This document shows, piece by piece, positions 55,024-64,000 of a DNA stretch of 64,000 nt; position 1 is the stretch's first letter; each line of letters starts with the position of its first letter. The DNA is from Bradyrhizobium diazoefficiens USDA 110 (GTDB taxonomy: Bacteria; Pseudomonadota; Alphaproteobacteria; Rhizobiales; Xanthobacteraceae). The DNA lies in assembly GCF_000011365.1 (NCBI RefSeq), contig NC_004463.1, positions 3,334,001 through 3,398,000 on the forward strand, written 5' to 3'. Both the position numbers and the translations under genes were made by a program. Below the pieces are notes generated by a model, which was given only the letters and a program-made list of their open reading frames with translations, searched no databases and had not been told where the DNA came from.

Positions 55024-55458
55024 CTAATTCGCGAGCCCCGGTCCGCGCCATTCCAGCGCGAGGTCGTCCTGGGTCAGGGTGTCGCGCGGCGCCTCGCTCC
55101 CAGCAGTGTCGCCTTCGCCGGCCAGTGCTATCGAGCCGGTGTGGTCGGGCGCCTTCTTGTCGCTCTTCTCGTTCTTCTCGTTGGTGATCTGCTCTTTCTT
55201 GTCGTTGATGATCTGATAGATCTTCTTCGCGCCGTCCTGGGCGCGCTGGCCGATGATCGACGCGGCCTGTCCGCCGACCTCGCAGGCCGCCGGCTGGCGC
55301 TTGCAGAACTGGGTCATGTCGGAGACGGCCGCGGTCGCAGCCTGCACCGCGTCGGCGGCGCCGATCTGCGGCAGCTTCTCCGATTCGGGCGTCTTGTCCC
55401 GCGGCAGGAGCACCAGCACCAGCCCGAGCCAGAATGTGATGCGGAGCAGAAAGCGCAT
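55024..55458 (-). CDS. DUF5330-like small exported protein
   Basis: 144 aa from ATG 55458 (MRFLLRITFWLGLVLVLL): N-terminal signal anchor, then DAVQAATAAVSDMTQFCKRQ and CEVGGQAASIIGQRAQDGAK with two Cys (QFCKRQPAACE) likely to form a disulfide, then a Lys/Glu-rich linker and an acidic end. The pattern fits DUF5330 of rhizobia. Function unknown. Confidence 0.72.
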   Translation of the reverse strand: MRFLLRITFWLGLVLVLLPRDKTPESEKLPQIGAADAVQAATAAVSDMTQFCKRQPAACEVGGQAASIIGQRAQDGAKKIYQIINDKKEQITNEKNEKSDKKAPDHTGSIALAGEGDTAGSEAPRDTLTQDDLALEWRGPGLAN

Positions 55459-55847
55459 CTTATCGACCTGTATGTTAGATCCCGCCGCGGCGATTTCCGC
55501 AGAGCGCGTCGGACCTAGCAACTCTCGATAAATCGCAAGTGATTGCCTTGAGCTTAATTCGCGGAATTTTTACGCAAAAAACTTCGAAAATGGCGGCCTC
55601 GTAAATTTTCCATTGATGCCGAGCCCCCGTGATCTTGCGGTCTTCCGCATCTACTAATTCGAAACCATGCCGGCCGGGGTGAAACCCTGTGTTCACCATC
55701 CTCGCCGAAGACGTCGTCAAATCGTCTAAAAAGCTCCGCGATGACACGCTGTCCGGCGCCGGGCCGTGCCGCCTTAGCACTCGTTTAAGGTCGCTCTGAC
55801 ACGGTGGCTCAACGACAAGGAGGCGTTCCGGCGCGTCTCTCCGACGA
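55459..55847. other. 389-bp divergent intergenic region
   Basis: Between the DUF5330-like gene (minus) and the histidine kinase (plus). It includes an AATTC-GCG-GAATT palindrome at about 55558-55570 and AT-rich tracts, and AAGGAGG at 55817-55823, unusually far (24 bp) from the kinase ATG. No ORF of coding character. Confidence 0.5.
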
Positions 55848-57744
<1,897 letters not shown>

Positions 57745-57752
<8 letters not shown>

Positions 57753-58488
57753 GAAGTCTGCAAAGGACGAAGCTGCTCCGCGCCGTCGTGGCGCCAAGGC
57801 TGCGGCTGTCGACGTTGAGACCGAGCGCAACCTCGTGATGCGCGTGCTGCTGCACAGTCCCAAGGATACGCTGGCCGGCCTCGTCGCCGTTGCCGCCATC
57901 AGCGCGATCGTTGCCAATGCGCTGTTCCTCCAGACCGGAAGGCATCCGGCACCGATGTTCGGCACCGTGATCAATCTTCCCGCGCCGTCGTCCGTGCCGC
58001 TGTCGAACCCCTTGCCGCGTCCGCGCCCCGTCGGCGCCGATACCTCGCCGCTCGAGCCGAGAGCGACGGAGTTCCGCGCCGAGCCCAAGTCCGTAGAGCC
58101 CAAGTCTGTAGAGCCCAAGCCTGTCGAGAGAGTTGCCGAGAGGGCGCCGGAGAAGCCGGTCGAGGCGACCGCATCGACTCCGCGCTCGGCCGATCCTTTG
58201 ACCAACCTGGTCAAGCAAACGACGTCGACGCCGTCCTCCGTTGCCGTCGCGCGTCCGCCGGCCCCGATCCCGGCGCAGCAGAGCCCGGCCGTACGGCGTA
58301 TCGCCGGCGTGCAGCGCGCGCTGTCCGAATACGGCTACGGCAATTTGAAGGTCACGGGCGCGATGAGCGGCGAGACCCAGTCCGCGATCCAGAAATTCGA
58401 GCGCGAGCACAAGATGCAGGTCACCGGCCAGGTGTCCGATCGCCTGCTGCGCGAGCTCGCCGCCGCGATCGGTCATCCGGTCGAATAG
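57745..58488 (+). CDS. Membrane-anchored peptidoglycan-binding domain protein
   Basis: 247 aa starting GTG 57745 inside the kinase's last codons. Cytosolic basic N-terminus, TM helix at about 43-62, Pro-rich periplasmic linker with the 5-residue repeat EPKSV (three copies near 58080-58130), and a C-terminal PG_binding_1 fold (about 183-245: VQRALSEYGYGNLKVTGAMS; TQSAIQKFEREHKMQVTGQV). It probably binds peptidoglycan and, through overlap with the kinase gene, is made with it. Confidence 0.85.
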
Positions 58489-58643
58489 CGACATTTGTCG
58501 TCGTCATTGACGCGGATCAATTGGCCGCGCGTGATCCGCAAGGGGATGCCAGCCCTGCGCCGGCGTGATTTGTCCGGGATCAATGACTGTCGGCGGCGTC
58601 AGGGAAGATGATCGCTCATCCTCATCAAGGAAGAGAGGTCATC

Positions 58644-58853
58644 ATGTTCAAGGTCTCGATTCTCGTCTGGATCATGCTGGGTACCGTGCTGGCGGGCGTC
58701 AGCCTGATCGTGGTGCTGATGGTGCCGAGCCTTGCCGCGGAGGCGATCAAGAACATCCCCTATGCCGCGGCCATCGGGTTTGCGCTTGCGATGCCGCTGT
58801 CATATCTCGTCGCACGCCAGATCGGCGGCGGACAGGGTGCAGGCAAGGCGTAG
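58644..58853 (+). CDS. Small two-TM membrane protein
   Basis: 69 aa, MFKVSILVWIMLGTVLAGVS ... MPLSYLVARQIGGG. RBS AGGAAGAGAGG is just upstream of ATG 58644. The two hydrophobic helices and length match a rhizobial family of small proteins that databases sometimes label CTP synthetase, a name with no support in the sequence. Function unknown. Confidence 0.7.
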   Translation: MFKVSILVWIMLGTVLAGVSLIVVLMVPSLAAEAIKNIPYAAAIGFALAMPLSYLVARQIGGGQGAGKA

Positions 58854-58904
58854 CGCGCGCGCCGAGACTGGCGGGACGCGTCGTACTGGCCTATCGTCCG
58901 ACTC

Positions 58905-59249
58905 ATGCGTTTGAAATCCAACATATGGGTCGCGGCTTATTTGCGCCGGTGCCAGAGCGAGGGCGTGTTCGGGGCGGTGCGCCGTCGCGGCGCCGAGGAG
59001 GCGGGCGCGGTGTTCGTGAAGGTGTCGCTGCTCGACGGCAATGCGATGCTCTACGTGCCGGCGCCGCAGACCGTCTATGACGACGGCCGGCCCGTCGACC
59101 GCTTCTTCGTGCCGGTTGCATCGCAGCCGCTGCCGGAGCCCGCGGTCGAGGAACGGCTGACCAAGGAAATCCGCTTCGATTCGGATGCCTGGATCGTCGA
59201 GACCGAAGACCGCGCCGGGCGGCACTTCCTGGAATTGGCGAAGACCTGA
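58905..59249 (+). CDS. DUF1491 family protein
   Basis: 114 aa, no signal peptide. IWVAAYLRRCQSEGVFGAVR, GAVFVKVSLLDGNAMLYVPA and DSDAWIVETEDRAGRHFLEL fit DUF1491, an alphaproteobacterial family of unknown function. The stop directly abuts the stop of the convergent DUF2336 gene. Confidence 0.85.
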   Translation: MRLKSNIWVAAYLRRCQSEGVFGAVRRRGAEEAGAVFVKVSLLDGNAMLYVPAPQTVYDDGRPVDRFFVPVASQPLPEPAVEERLTKEIRFDSDAWIVETEDRAGRHFLELAKT

Positions 59250-60227
59250 CTAGTGATCCGACGACCCGCCGGTGCCGGTCCGCACCGTTGGGCTGGAGCC
59301 GGGCTGCACGCCGGGCCGCGTCTGGCTTGCGCCCGCACGCGCACGCTGGCGTTCCCCATCGTGCAGCGACGACTGATACTTTGCCCGCGTCACCGCGAGC
59401 GCGGAGCCGCGCCAGGCGGCCAGCATCACCAGCGCGGAGCGCTCGCCGAGGCGATCGTAGAGCCGCGACAGCCGGTACACGTTGTTCACGGAGTTGCCGA
59501 TCTCCGGCTTGAAGAACAAGAGGATGCGCTGGAAGTTCGGGCTCGGCATGTCGAGCGCGCGCGCGGCGACCGCGAGCGCTTCGCCGCCGGGATCGTCGAC
59601 GATCTCTGCCGCGACGCGCGAGGGCAGGATCAGGCTGTCGCCGAGCTCGTAGGTGAAATTCTCGACGTCGCCCGCGATCGCCGCCATCTCCAGGATCTGG
59701 ATCGCGCGCTTGGCGCGCACGGTCGGAATCCGCGGCGCGGCCTTCAGCGGCGTCTGCTCCAGATTGTGCAGGATCAGCGCGCGCTGGGACGCATCGGCGT
59801 GGAAGAACATGTCGTGGATTTCGGCGGCGTCCGTCGGCTGCATCGCCATGTTCGAGGCCATACGCTGCTCGGCCTCGGTCGGCGCGCGGACCGGGGAGGG
59901 CGCGGGCGGGGGCGCCGCGATTTCGCGCGCGAGCGGAACCCTGCGGCCTTCCTGGGCGGCGACCAGCCCGAGCTTCTGCAGGATCGGGACGGGCGTCTGC
60001 GGATAGACCGCAAGCCGCGCCTTGACGGCGGCGCGCGTCGCATCGTCCACCTGGTCGATCAGTCGCGTGGCGAGTTCGACGAATTGCCGCTGTTCGTCCT
60101 CGCTGTGGACGCGCGTCTGGACATAGAGGTCGGTCAGCACGCGCAGCAGCGTCGGGCGAACATCGACGCCTTCGCGACGGGAGAGGGTCATCAGCCCGTC
60201 GAATCCGGGAAACAGCGACTTGGTCAT
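59250..60227 (-). CDS. DUF2336 domain-containing protein (second copy)
   Basis: 325 aa. RREGVDVRPTLLRVLTDLYV, DEQRQFVELATRLIDQVDDA and YELGDSLILPSRVAAEIVDD, with a Pro/Ala linker (about 100-120) and a disordered Gly/Ser/Thr tail. Only distantly like the gene at 22641 but of the same family. A TTAA-N7-TTAA box lies 56 bp upstream, so control by CtrA is plausible. No known enzymatic activity. Confidence 0.8.
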   Translation of the reverse strand: MTKSLFPGFDGLMTLSRREGVDVRPTLLRVLTDLYVQTRVHSEDEQRQFVELATRLIDQVDDATRAAVKARLAVYPQTPVPILQKLGLVAAQEGRRVPLAREIAAPPPAPSPVRAPTEAEQRMASNMAMQPTDAAEIHDMFFHADASQRALILHNLEQTPLKAAPRIPTVRAKRAIQILEMAAIAGDVENFTYELGDSLILPSRVAAEIVDDPGGEALAVAARALDMPSPNFQRILLFFKPEIGNSVNNVYRLSRLYDRLGERSALVMLAAWRGSALAVTRAKYQSSLHDGERQRARAGASQTRPGVQPGSSPTVRTGTGGSSDH

Positions 60228-60282
60228 GGAGGCGTACGCAACTCGGAAAAGAGACTTGCGAGTGAGCCTAGCGCAGGTTCTT

Positions 60283-60297
60283 TTAAAGCCTCGTTAA
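60283..60297. promoter_or_regulatory. CtrA-type box TTAA-N7-TTAA
   Basis: TTAA at 60283-60286 and TTAA at 60294-60297 with exactly seven bases between, the consensus of the cell-cycle regulator CtrA. It partly overlaps an 8-bp hairpin GCCTCGTT (60288-60295) / AACGAGGC (60302-60309). A CtrA half-site, TTAACCAT, is at 60408-60415, nearer the plus-strand gene at 60484. Confidence 0.6.
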
Positions 60298-60483
60298 GGA
60301 AAACGAGGCGTGAAGCCGCCCCCGCAATTCAAGGCATTGTCGTGCCGCAACGGGACGGCGCGGCGGGTTCCGTGCGGCTACGGTCCAGAGCACATCTTTA
60401 CACCCCGTTAACCATGAGCTGATCTTAATGATCCGCATGTTGCAGGGGCGCGTTTGGTCGCGCGGCAATTGAAGAGAACTGAC

Positions 60484-60672
60484 ATGGGGACCATCATCGA
60501 ATTTCCGGCCGGTCGCCGGGTAGGCTCGTCGGGGGACGTCGCACCGCGCGCGGACATGGGGACGATTCTGATCCTTCCCGTGATCCGCATCGAGCGCGAG
60601 GCGGACGAAACCAGCGGCGATCGCGGGCCGGAAGCGGGCACAGCGCCGGGGCGCCGTCGTCGTCGCCGCTAG
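60484..60672 (+). CDS. Small basic protein, unknown function
   Basis: 62 aa, starting MGTIIEFPAGRRVGSSGDV with a second MGTI unit 22 codons later (MGTILILPVIRIERE), ending in an Arg run. The repeat of MGTI plus a hydrophobic stretch is unusual. The coding case rests on GAAGAGAAC before the ATG, length and a 14-bp gap to the lipoprotein gene downstream. Confidence 0.6.
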   Translation: MGTIIEFPAGRRVGSSGDVAPRADMGTILILPVIRIEREADETSGDRGPEAGTAPGRRRRRR

Positions 60673-60686
60673 ATCCGGCTTTTGCA

Positions 60687-61448
60687 ATGCCGGACACCAT
60701 CCACCAGATCCGGCCCTTCGTATCGGCCGTCCTGCTCGCGCTGCTCGGCGCGACGCTCGGGGCCTGTAGCGGCGGCGATTTCGGCCGCACCCGCGCCGAT
60801 ATGCGCAGCGACGACATGCATCGCTGGCTCGGCACCGAGGCCGCCGGCAGCGTCGGGTTGAGACCGTCGCAATTCCAGCTCACCGACGAGGAGCGCCAGC
60901 TTCGCGACCTCGCCTATCCCCTGATCGAGCCGCCGCTGTCGCGCCCCGCATGGAAGAGCGTGTTCGGCGACTACAAGGCCTTGCCGTCACCGTGGCGGCA
61001 GAAGGTCGTGTTCGACCGCACCATGTACGGGCGCACGCTGATCGACGAGCCGCACCGCTCGCACTCCTCGCGCTATGCGCAGCTGATCGAGGACGTGCGC
61101 AACGACACCACCCGCTTCGAGCCGTTCTTCGCCTCCGCGATCAAGGTCATCGACCTCGACAGGAAGCGCGATGCCAGCATGGCGCGCGTCTCCGTCCTCT
61201 CTCCGAGGGAGAGAGACGACGCGGTCGCGCGCATGCAGGAGAACTCGCTGATCATCCAGTGGGTGCAGCAGTGCCTGGAGCAGCGCGTCTCCTCCTATCG
61301 CTGGGCGTTGGAGCGCCTGGTGATCCAGGCGCCCGACGGCATGGCCGCCGACGCCGACCGCCTGATCGGCGAGCTCGCGGCCCAGACCGCCAATCCGCCG
61401 GTCCAGGCGCAGCCGCCTTACGGCCGCGCGGTCATCTCGAAGGGCTGA
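60687..61448 (+). CDS. Putative lipoprotein, unknown function
   Basis: 253 aa. Signal peptide with lipobox LGATLGACSG (Cys about 27). The mature part is charged and helical (LTDEERQLRDLAYPLIEPPL; RYAQLIEDVRNDTTRFEPFF; MQENSLIIQWVQQCLEQRVS). It looks like an envelope lipoprotein of a conserved hypothetical family. The 3' end overlaps the convergent LysR gene by 17 bp. Confidence 0.78.
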   Translation: MPDTIHQIRPFVSAVLLALLGATLGACSGGDFGRTRADMRSDDMHRWLGTEAAGSVGLRPSQFQLTDEERQLRDLAYPLIEPPLSRPAWKSVFGDYKALPSPWRQKVVFDRTMYGRTLIDEPHRSHSSRYAQLIEDVRNDTTRFEPFFASAIKVIDLDRKRDASMARVSVLSPRERDDAVARMQENSLIIQWVQQCLEQRVSSYRWALERLVIQAPDGMAADADRLIGELAAQTANPPVQAQPPYGRAVISKG

Positions 61449-62307
61449 GCGTCTTGCGCACACTGCGCTGGCGCGCGATCCGATCGGGCTTCCGCCGCTG
61501 CTTCTGAAGTTTCCCGACAAGATCCTTCAGCGCGTCCGCCAGCGGCACTGATGCGCGGTAGGCGAGGCCGACCTCGCGCTTGACCTTGACCTCGATCTCA
61601 CGCACCGCGACATCGGGATTGCCGCGCGCGACGCCCTCGGGGACGATGGCGATGCCGATTCCGGCGGCGACCAGCGCCATGGCCCAGTCTTCCGATTGCG
61701 CGATCGCCGCGGTCTGGCGCCGCTGCGCGGCGCGGCCGAAGAATTGGCTTTGCTCGCAATGGCAGCGGTCGATCATGGCAGCGCCGGCGAGATCGGCGGC
61801 ACGGAGCTTCTCCTTCAGCGTCAGCGGATGCGACGGCGGCAGCGCGGCGACATAGCGCTCGCTCCACAGCGCGACGAAATGCTCGTCGGCGCGCAGCATG
61901 GACTTCGAGATGATCCGCGCATCGGCGCGCTCGTCGCTGCCGACGAGGCGCAGCGCGATGTCGCTGCGCGCCGTCAGCGGCTTCAGCAGCGCGATCGTTC
62001 GGGGCACATCGAGCGTGCGCATCAGGCCGAGCGTGACCGTGGTCCTGGTCGCCTGCTTCCTGAACAGGCTGCGCGCGGCGTCCGACTCGTCGATGATGCG
62101 GCGGGCCAGCGCGTGAAACTGCTCGGCCGAGGCGGTGGGCGCGACGCCCTTCTTGTGCCGGATGAAAAGCGTGGTGCCGAGCTCGGCTTCCAGATTGGTG
62201 ATCGCGGTCGAGATCGATGGCTGCGACACGAAGCAGGCCCGCGCCGCGGCGGTCAGGTTGCGCGCGCGATAGACGGCGGCGAAGTAGCGGAGTTCGCGGA
62301 TGTCCAT
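61432..62307 (-). CDS. LysR family transcriptional regulator
   Basis: 291 aa. N-terminal winged HTH MDIRELRYFAAVYRARNLTA ... VSQPSISTAITNLEAELGTT, then a co-inducer-binding domain (about 90-280). Divergent from the MBL-fold hydrolase, 93 bp away, whose expression it probably controls. Effector unknown. Confidence 0.92.
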   Translation of the reverse strand: MDIRELRYFAAVYRARNLTAAARACFVSQPSISTAITNLEAELGTTLFIRHKKGVAPTASAEQFHALARRIIDESDAARSLFRKQATRTTVTLGLMRTLDVPRTIALLKPLTARSDIALRLVGSDERADARIISKSMLRADEHFVALWSERYVAALPPSHPLTLKEKLRAADLAGAAMIDRCHCEQSQFFGRAAQRRQTAAIAQSEDWAMALVAAGIGIAIVPEGVARGNPDVAVREIEVKVKREVGLAYRASVPLADALKDLVGKLQKQRRKPDRIARQRSVRKTLSPSR

Positions 62308-62331
62308 AGGATGAGCCTAGAGATATGATCA

Positions 62332-62342
62332 ATATTCAATAT
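62332..62342. promoter_or_regulatory. LysR-type palindrome ATATT-C-AATAT
   Basis: Perfect 11-bp inverted repeat in the 93-bp gap between the LysR gene and the MBL hydrolase, in an AT-rich patch. It matches the T-N11-A style of LysR operators; binding is inferred. Confidence 0.6.
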
Positions 62343-62400
62343 TTTACCTATGGATCGGACGATGACAAGAACGCCCTGTTCACAACGGGCGAGGTCCTCC

Positions 62401-63228
62401 ATGAAAATCCATCATCTCAACACCGGGACGATGTGCCCGATGGGCCGCCGCCTGGTGAACGGCACCGGCGGCCTGTTCCAGCGTGCCCGCATGGTCTGCC
62501 ACTGCCTGCTGGTCGAAACGGGTGACGGGCTTGCCCTGGTCGATACCGGCATCGGGCTTGGCGATATCGCAGCCCCTGACCGGCTCGGACGGCGATGGCT
62601 GCGCCAGACCGCGCCAAGGCTCGATCCGTCCGAGACGGCGCTCGAGCAGGTGAAGGCGCTCGGCTATTCGCCCGCCGACGTGCGCCACGTGCTGCTGACG
62701 CATCTCGATCGTGATCACGCCGGCGGCGTGCCCGACTTTCCCCATGCCGCGATCCACGTCCATCGCGCCGAATACGACATGGCGGTGCAGAGCAGGCCGG
62801 CGCCGCCGGAAGGGCGCTATGTCACCGGGCAGTGGAGCCATGGTCCAAGCTGGACGTTCTATGGCGAGGCCGGCGAAGACTGGTTCGGCTTCAAGGGCGT
62901 GCGCGCGCTCGGCGACAAGGAGGCGGACATCCTGATGATCCCGCTCGCCGGCCATACGCTCGGCCATTGCGGCATCGCGGTCCGATCAGGCGACACATGG
63001 CTGCTGCATGCCGGCGACAGCTATTTCCATCACGGCCAGCTCGCGGCATCCCCGCGCATGCCGCTGGTGCTCGGCTATTTCCAGCGCCGCGCCGACATGG
63101 ACCGCACGCAGCGGATCGCCAACCAGGCGCGGCTGCGCGCGCTGAAGCTCGCCCACGGCGACCGTGTGAGGATCGTCAACAGCCACGATCCCGTCGATTA
63201 CGAGAACTGCCGGTGCGGGACGCACTGA
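62401..63228 (+). CDS. MBL-fold metallo-hydrolase (quorum-quenching lactonase-like)
   Basis: 275 aa. The metal motif is THLDRDHAGG (HxDxDH), with AGHTLGHCG as the third His region and DTGIGLGD near the N-terminus. The family includes AHL lactonases and other hydrolases; GRYVTGQW and an extended DDPVDYENC end do not fix the substrate. ATG 62401, divergent from LysR. Confidence 0.88.
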   Translation: MKIHHLNTGTMCPMGRRLVNGTGGLFQRARMVCHCLLVETGDGLALVDTGIGLGDIAAPDRLGRRWLRQTAPRLDPSETALEQVKALGYSPADVRHVLLTHLDRDHAGGVPDFPHAAIHVHRAEYDMAVQSRPAPPEGRYVTGQWSHGPSWTFYGEAGEDWFGFKGVRALGDKEADILMIPLAGHTLGHCGIAVRSGDTWLLHAGDSYFHHGQLAASPRMPLVLGYFQRRADMDRTQRIANQARLRALKLAHGDRVRIVNSHDPVDYENCRCGTH

Positions 63229-63364
63229 GTGCGCGCCGGACCCGTCAACGCTTCATGCGCGCAGACGTCCGACGCCTTAGGTCCCCCGATGCGCGCGCGT
63301 GAGGCGGCCGCCGGCCGCCCTCGCAAGCCCGAACGGCGCCCCGGCTTTTTCCGGCTGGCGTGTT

Positions 63365-63376
63365 ATTTTCGAAAAT
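63365..63376. promoter_or_regulatory. Candidate operator ATTTTCGAAAAT (site 1)
   Basis: Perfect 12-bp palindrome within the 15-bp string TTATTTTCGAAAATG, identical to that of site 2. Confidence 0.6.
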
Positions 63377-63513
63377 GACCGGGACGGCAGCCACCGCGCG
63401 TCGGGATCACGGCGATTTCCTATCTTCGTCCTTCCGATGGTAGCCGGCCGATTCCACTTCAGGAGAGATCTTCGCGCGACGACCGCCTTGCAATAATTTT
63501 CGTAAACAGTATT

Positions 63514-63525
63514 ATTTTCGAAAAT
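63514..63525. promoter_or_regulatory. Candidate operator ATTTTCGAAAAT (site 2)
   Basis: Same palindrome, 26 bp before ATG 63552, with a degenerate copy (ATTTTCGTAAAC) 18 bp upstream. The position suits a repressor site over the promoter. Confidence 0.65.
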
Positions 63526-63551
63526 GCAGTTTGGGGAGGCGGGGCGAAATC

Positions 63552-64000
63552 ATGAGGGCGGTGCTGGTGCGTCAGCCGGGTGGGCCGGATGCACTCGAAT
63601 TGGTCGAGCTCCCGGTGCCCGTGCCGGGCGCCGGGCAGGTGCAGATCCGGGCCGAGGCGTTCGGGGTCGGGCAGCCCGACGCGCTGATCCGGCGCGGCGT
63701 CTACAAATGGATGCCGCCGCTGCCGGCCAATCCCGGCAATGACGTCGCGGGCCGCATTTCCGCGCTCGGGCCCGGCGTGGAGGGCCTTGCCGTCGGCCAG
63801 AAGGTGCTGCTGAGCGCGCGCGACCTGTCGCAACGTGGCGGCTGCTACGCCGACTACGTGGTTGCCCCGGCGGACGCCGTTCACGCATTGCCCGACCATG
63901 TCGATCTGCAAGCCGCCGTGTGCCTGTCGAACTATCAGGTCGCCTACGCACTCCTGCACGAATGCCGCCACCCGCGCGCGCCGACAAGCGTGCTGGTGAT
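63552..64000 (+). CDS. Zinc-type MDR/quinone oxidoreductase-like protein (3' end outside window)
   Basis: Translated by hand from ATG 63552 (RBS GGGGAGGCGGGG). About 149 residues visible: MRAVLVRQPGGPDALELVEL, then VQIRAEAFGVGQPDALIRRG, PANPGNDVAGRISALGPGVE and GQKVLL as in the GroES-like domain of NADPH:quinone reductases; no zinc ligands are evident. The reading frame runs off the window. Confidence 0.9.
   Translation, partial: MRAVLVRQPGGPDALELVELPVPVPGAGQVQIRAEAFGVGQPDALIRRGVYKWMPPLPANPGNDVAGRISALGPGVEGLAVGQKVLLSARDLSQRGGCYADYVVAPADAVHALPDHVDLQAAVCLSNYQVAYALLHECRHPRAPTSVLV

Larger units (their letters stand above)
63229..63551. other. 323-bp intergenic region with repeated operator-like palindromes
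   Basis: No gene seen. It contains ATTTTCGAAAAT at 63365-63376 and again at 63514-63525, plus a 10/12 match at 63496-63507, all upstream of the oxidoreductase start. Confidence 0.7.

Noticed and set aside
58644..58853. CTP synthetase label for the small membrane protein
   Set aside because: 69 residues with two TM helices and no amidotransferase or synthetase motif; the name seems to be a propagated database error.
60288..60309. Terminator upstream of the DUF2336 gene
   Set aside because: The 8-bp stem lacks a proper T tract on either strand, and it overlaps the CtrA-type box, so a regulatory reading is preferred.

Overview
The window is high-GC, densely coded DNA that looks like a chromosomal segment of a Bradyrhizobium-like alphaproteobacterium (Bradyrhizobium/Rhodopseudomonas group). 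The basis is the gene content (imuA-imuB-dnaE2 with an alphaproteobacterial GAAC-N7-GAAC LexA box, MucR, NrsF-type anti-sigma factor, DUF2336, DUF1491, DUF4332 and the TIGR03808/TIGR03809-like pair) and many interspersed palindromic repeats of the kind common in Bradyrhizobium intergenic DNA. This is inference from recognition; no search was run. There are no rRNA or tRNA genes, CRISPR arrays, transposases or phage genes that I can see. It reads as ordinary core/accessory chromosome, not an island.

Layout. 1-9 kb: a PiT phosphate transporter (cut by the left edge), then a divergent SOS locus with udgX on the minus strand and imuA-imuB-dnaE2 on the plus strand around one LexA box. Both imuB and dnaE2 carry an interspersed palindromic repeat inserted in frame. 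9-20 kb: an SDR, a small membrane protein, a CaiB-type CoA transferase, an RND heavy-metal-type pump (adaptor plus permease), a secreted amidohydrolase, a truncated P-loop protein, a TolC-type channel and an enoyl-CoA hydratase. 20-28.4 kb: a regulatory stretch with an ECF sigma/NrsF pair, a DUF2336 protein, a membrane diguanylate cyclase, and then an ECF sigma / anti-sigma / subtilase operon. 28.8-31.2 kb: a convergent TIGR03809-like / Tat-exported beta-helix pair.

31-42 kb, almost all minus strand: pyroglutamyl peptidase coupled to meaB, the tctCBA tripartite tricarboxylate transporter, a DUF3298 protein, an orphan MNT nucleotidyltransferase, and the two methylmalonyl-CoA mutase subunit genes separated by a GFA-family gene. 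MeaB, a few kb downstream on the same strand, is the expected mutase chaperone, so this region serves propionyl-/methylmalonyl-CoA metabolism. 42-44 kb: folP-folB-folK. 44-55 kb: DUF4332, an uncharacterised small helical protein, a HerA-like ATPase, two GT-C type membrane glycosyltransferases, an M20 peptidase, a class II aldolase, MucR and SufE. 55-64 kb: a DivJ/PleC-like membrane histidine kinase translationally coupled to a membrane-anchored peptidoglycan-binding protein, several small conserved proteins, a second DUF2336 gene with a CtrA-type box, a lipoprotein, a LysR/MBL-hydrolase divergon, and the start of a quinone-oxidoreductase-like gene behind repeated ATTTTCGAAAAT palindromes.

The most promising candidate for an undescribed system is the sigma/anti-sigma/subtilase operon at 25.4-28.4 kb. 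The periplasmic tail of the anti-sigma factor looks like a subtilase prodomain, and the next gene encodes a subtilase, which suggests a protease-gated sigma switch. The second is the SOS mutasome locus, where two unrelated repeat families have become protein-coding.
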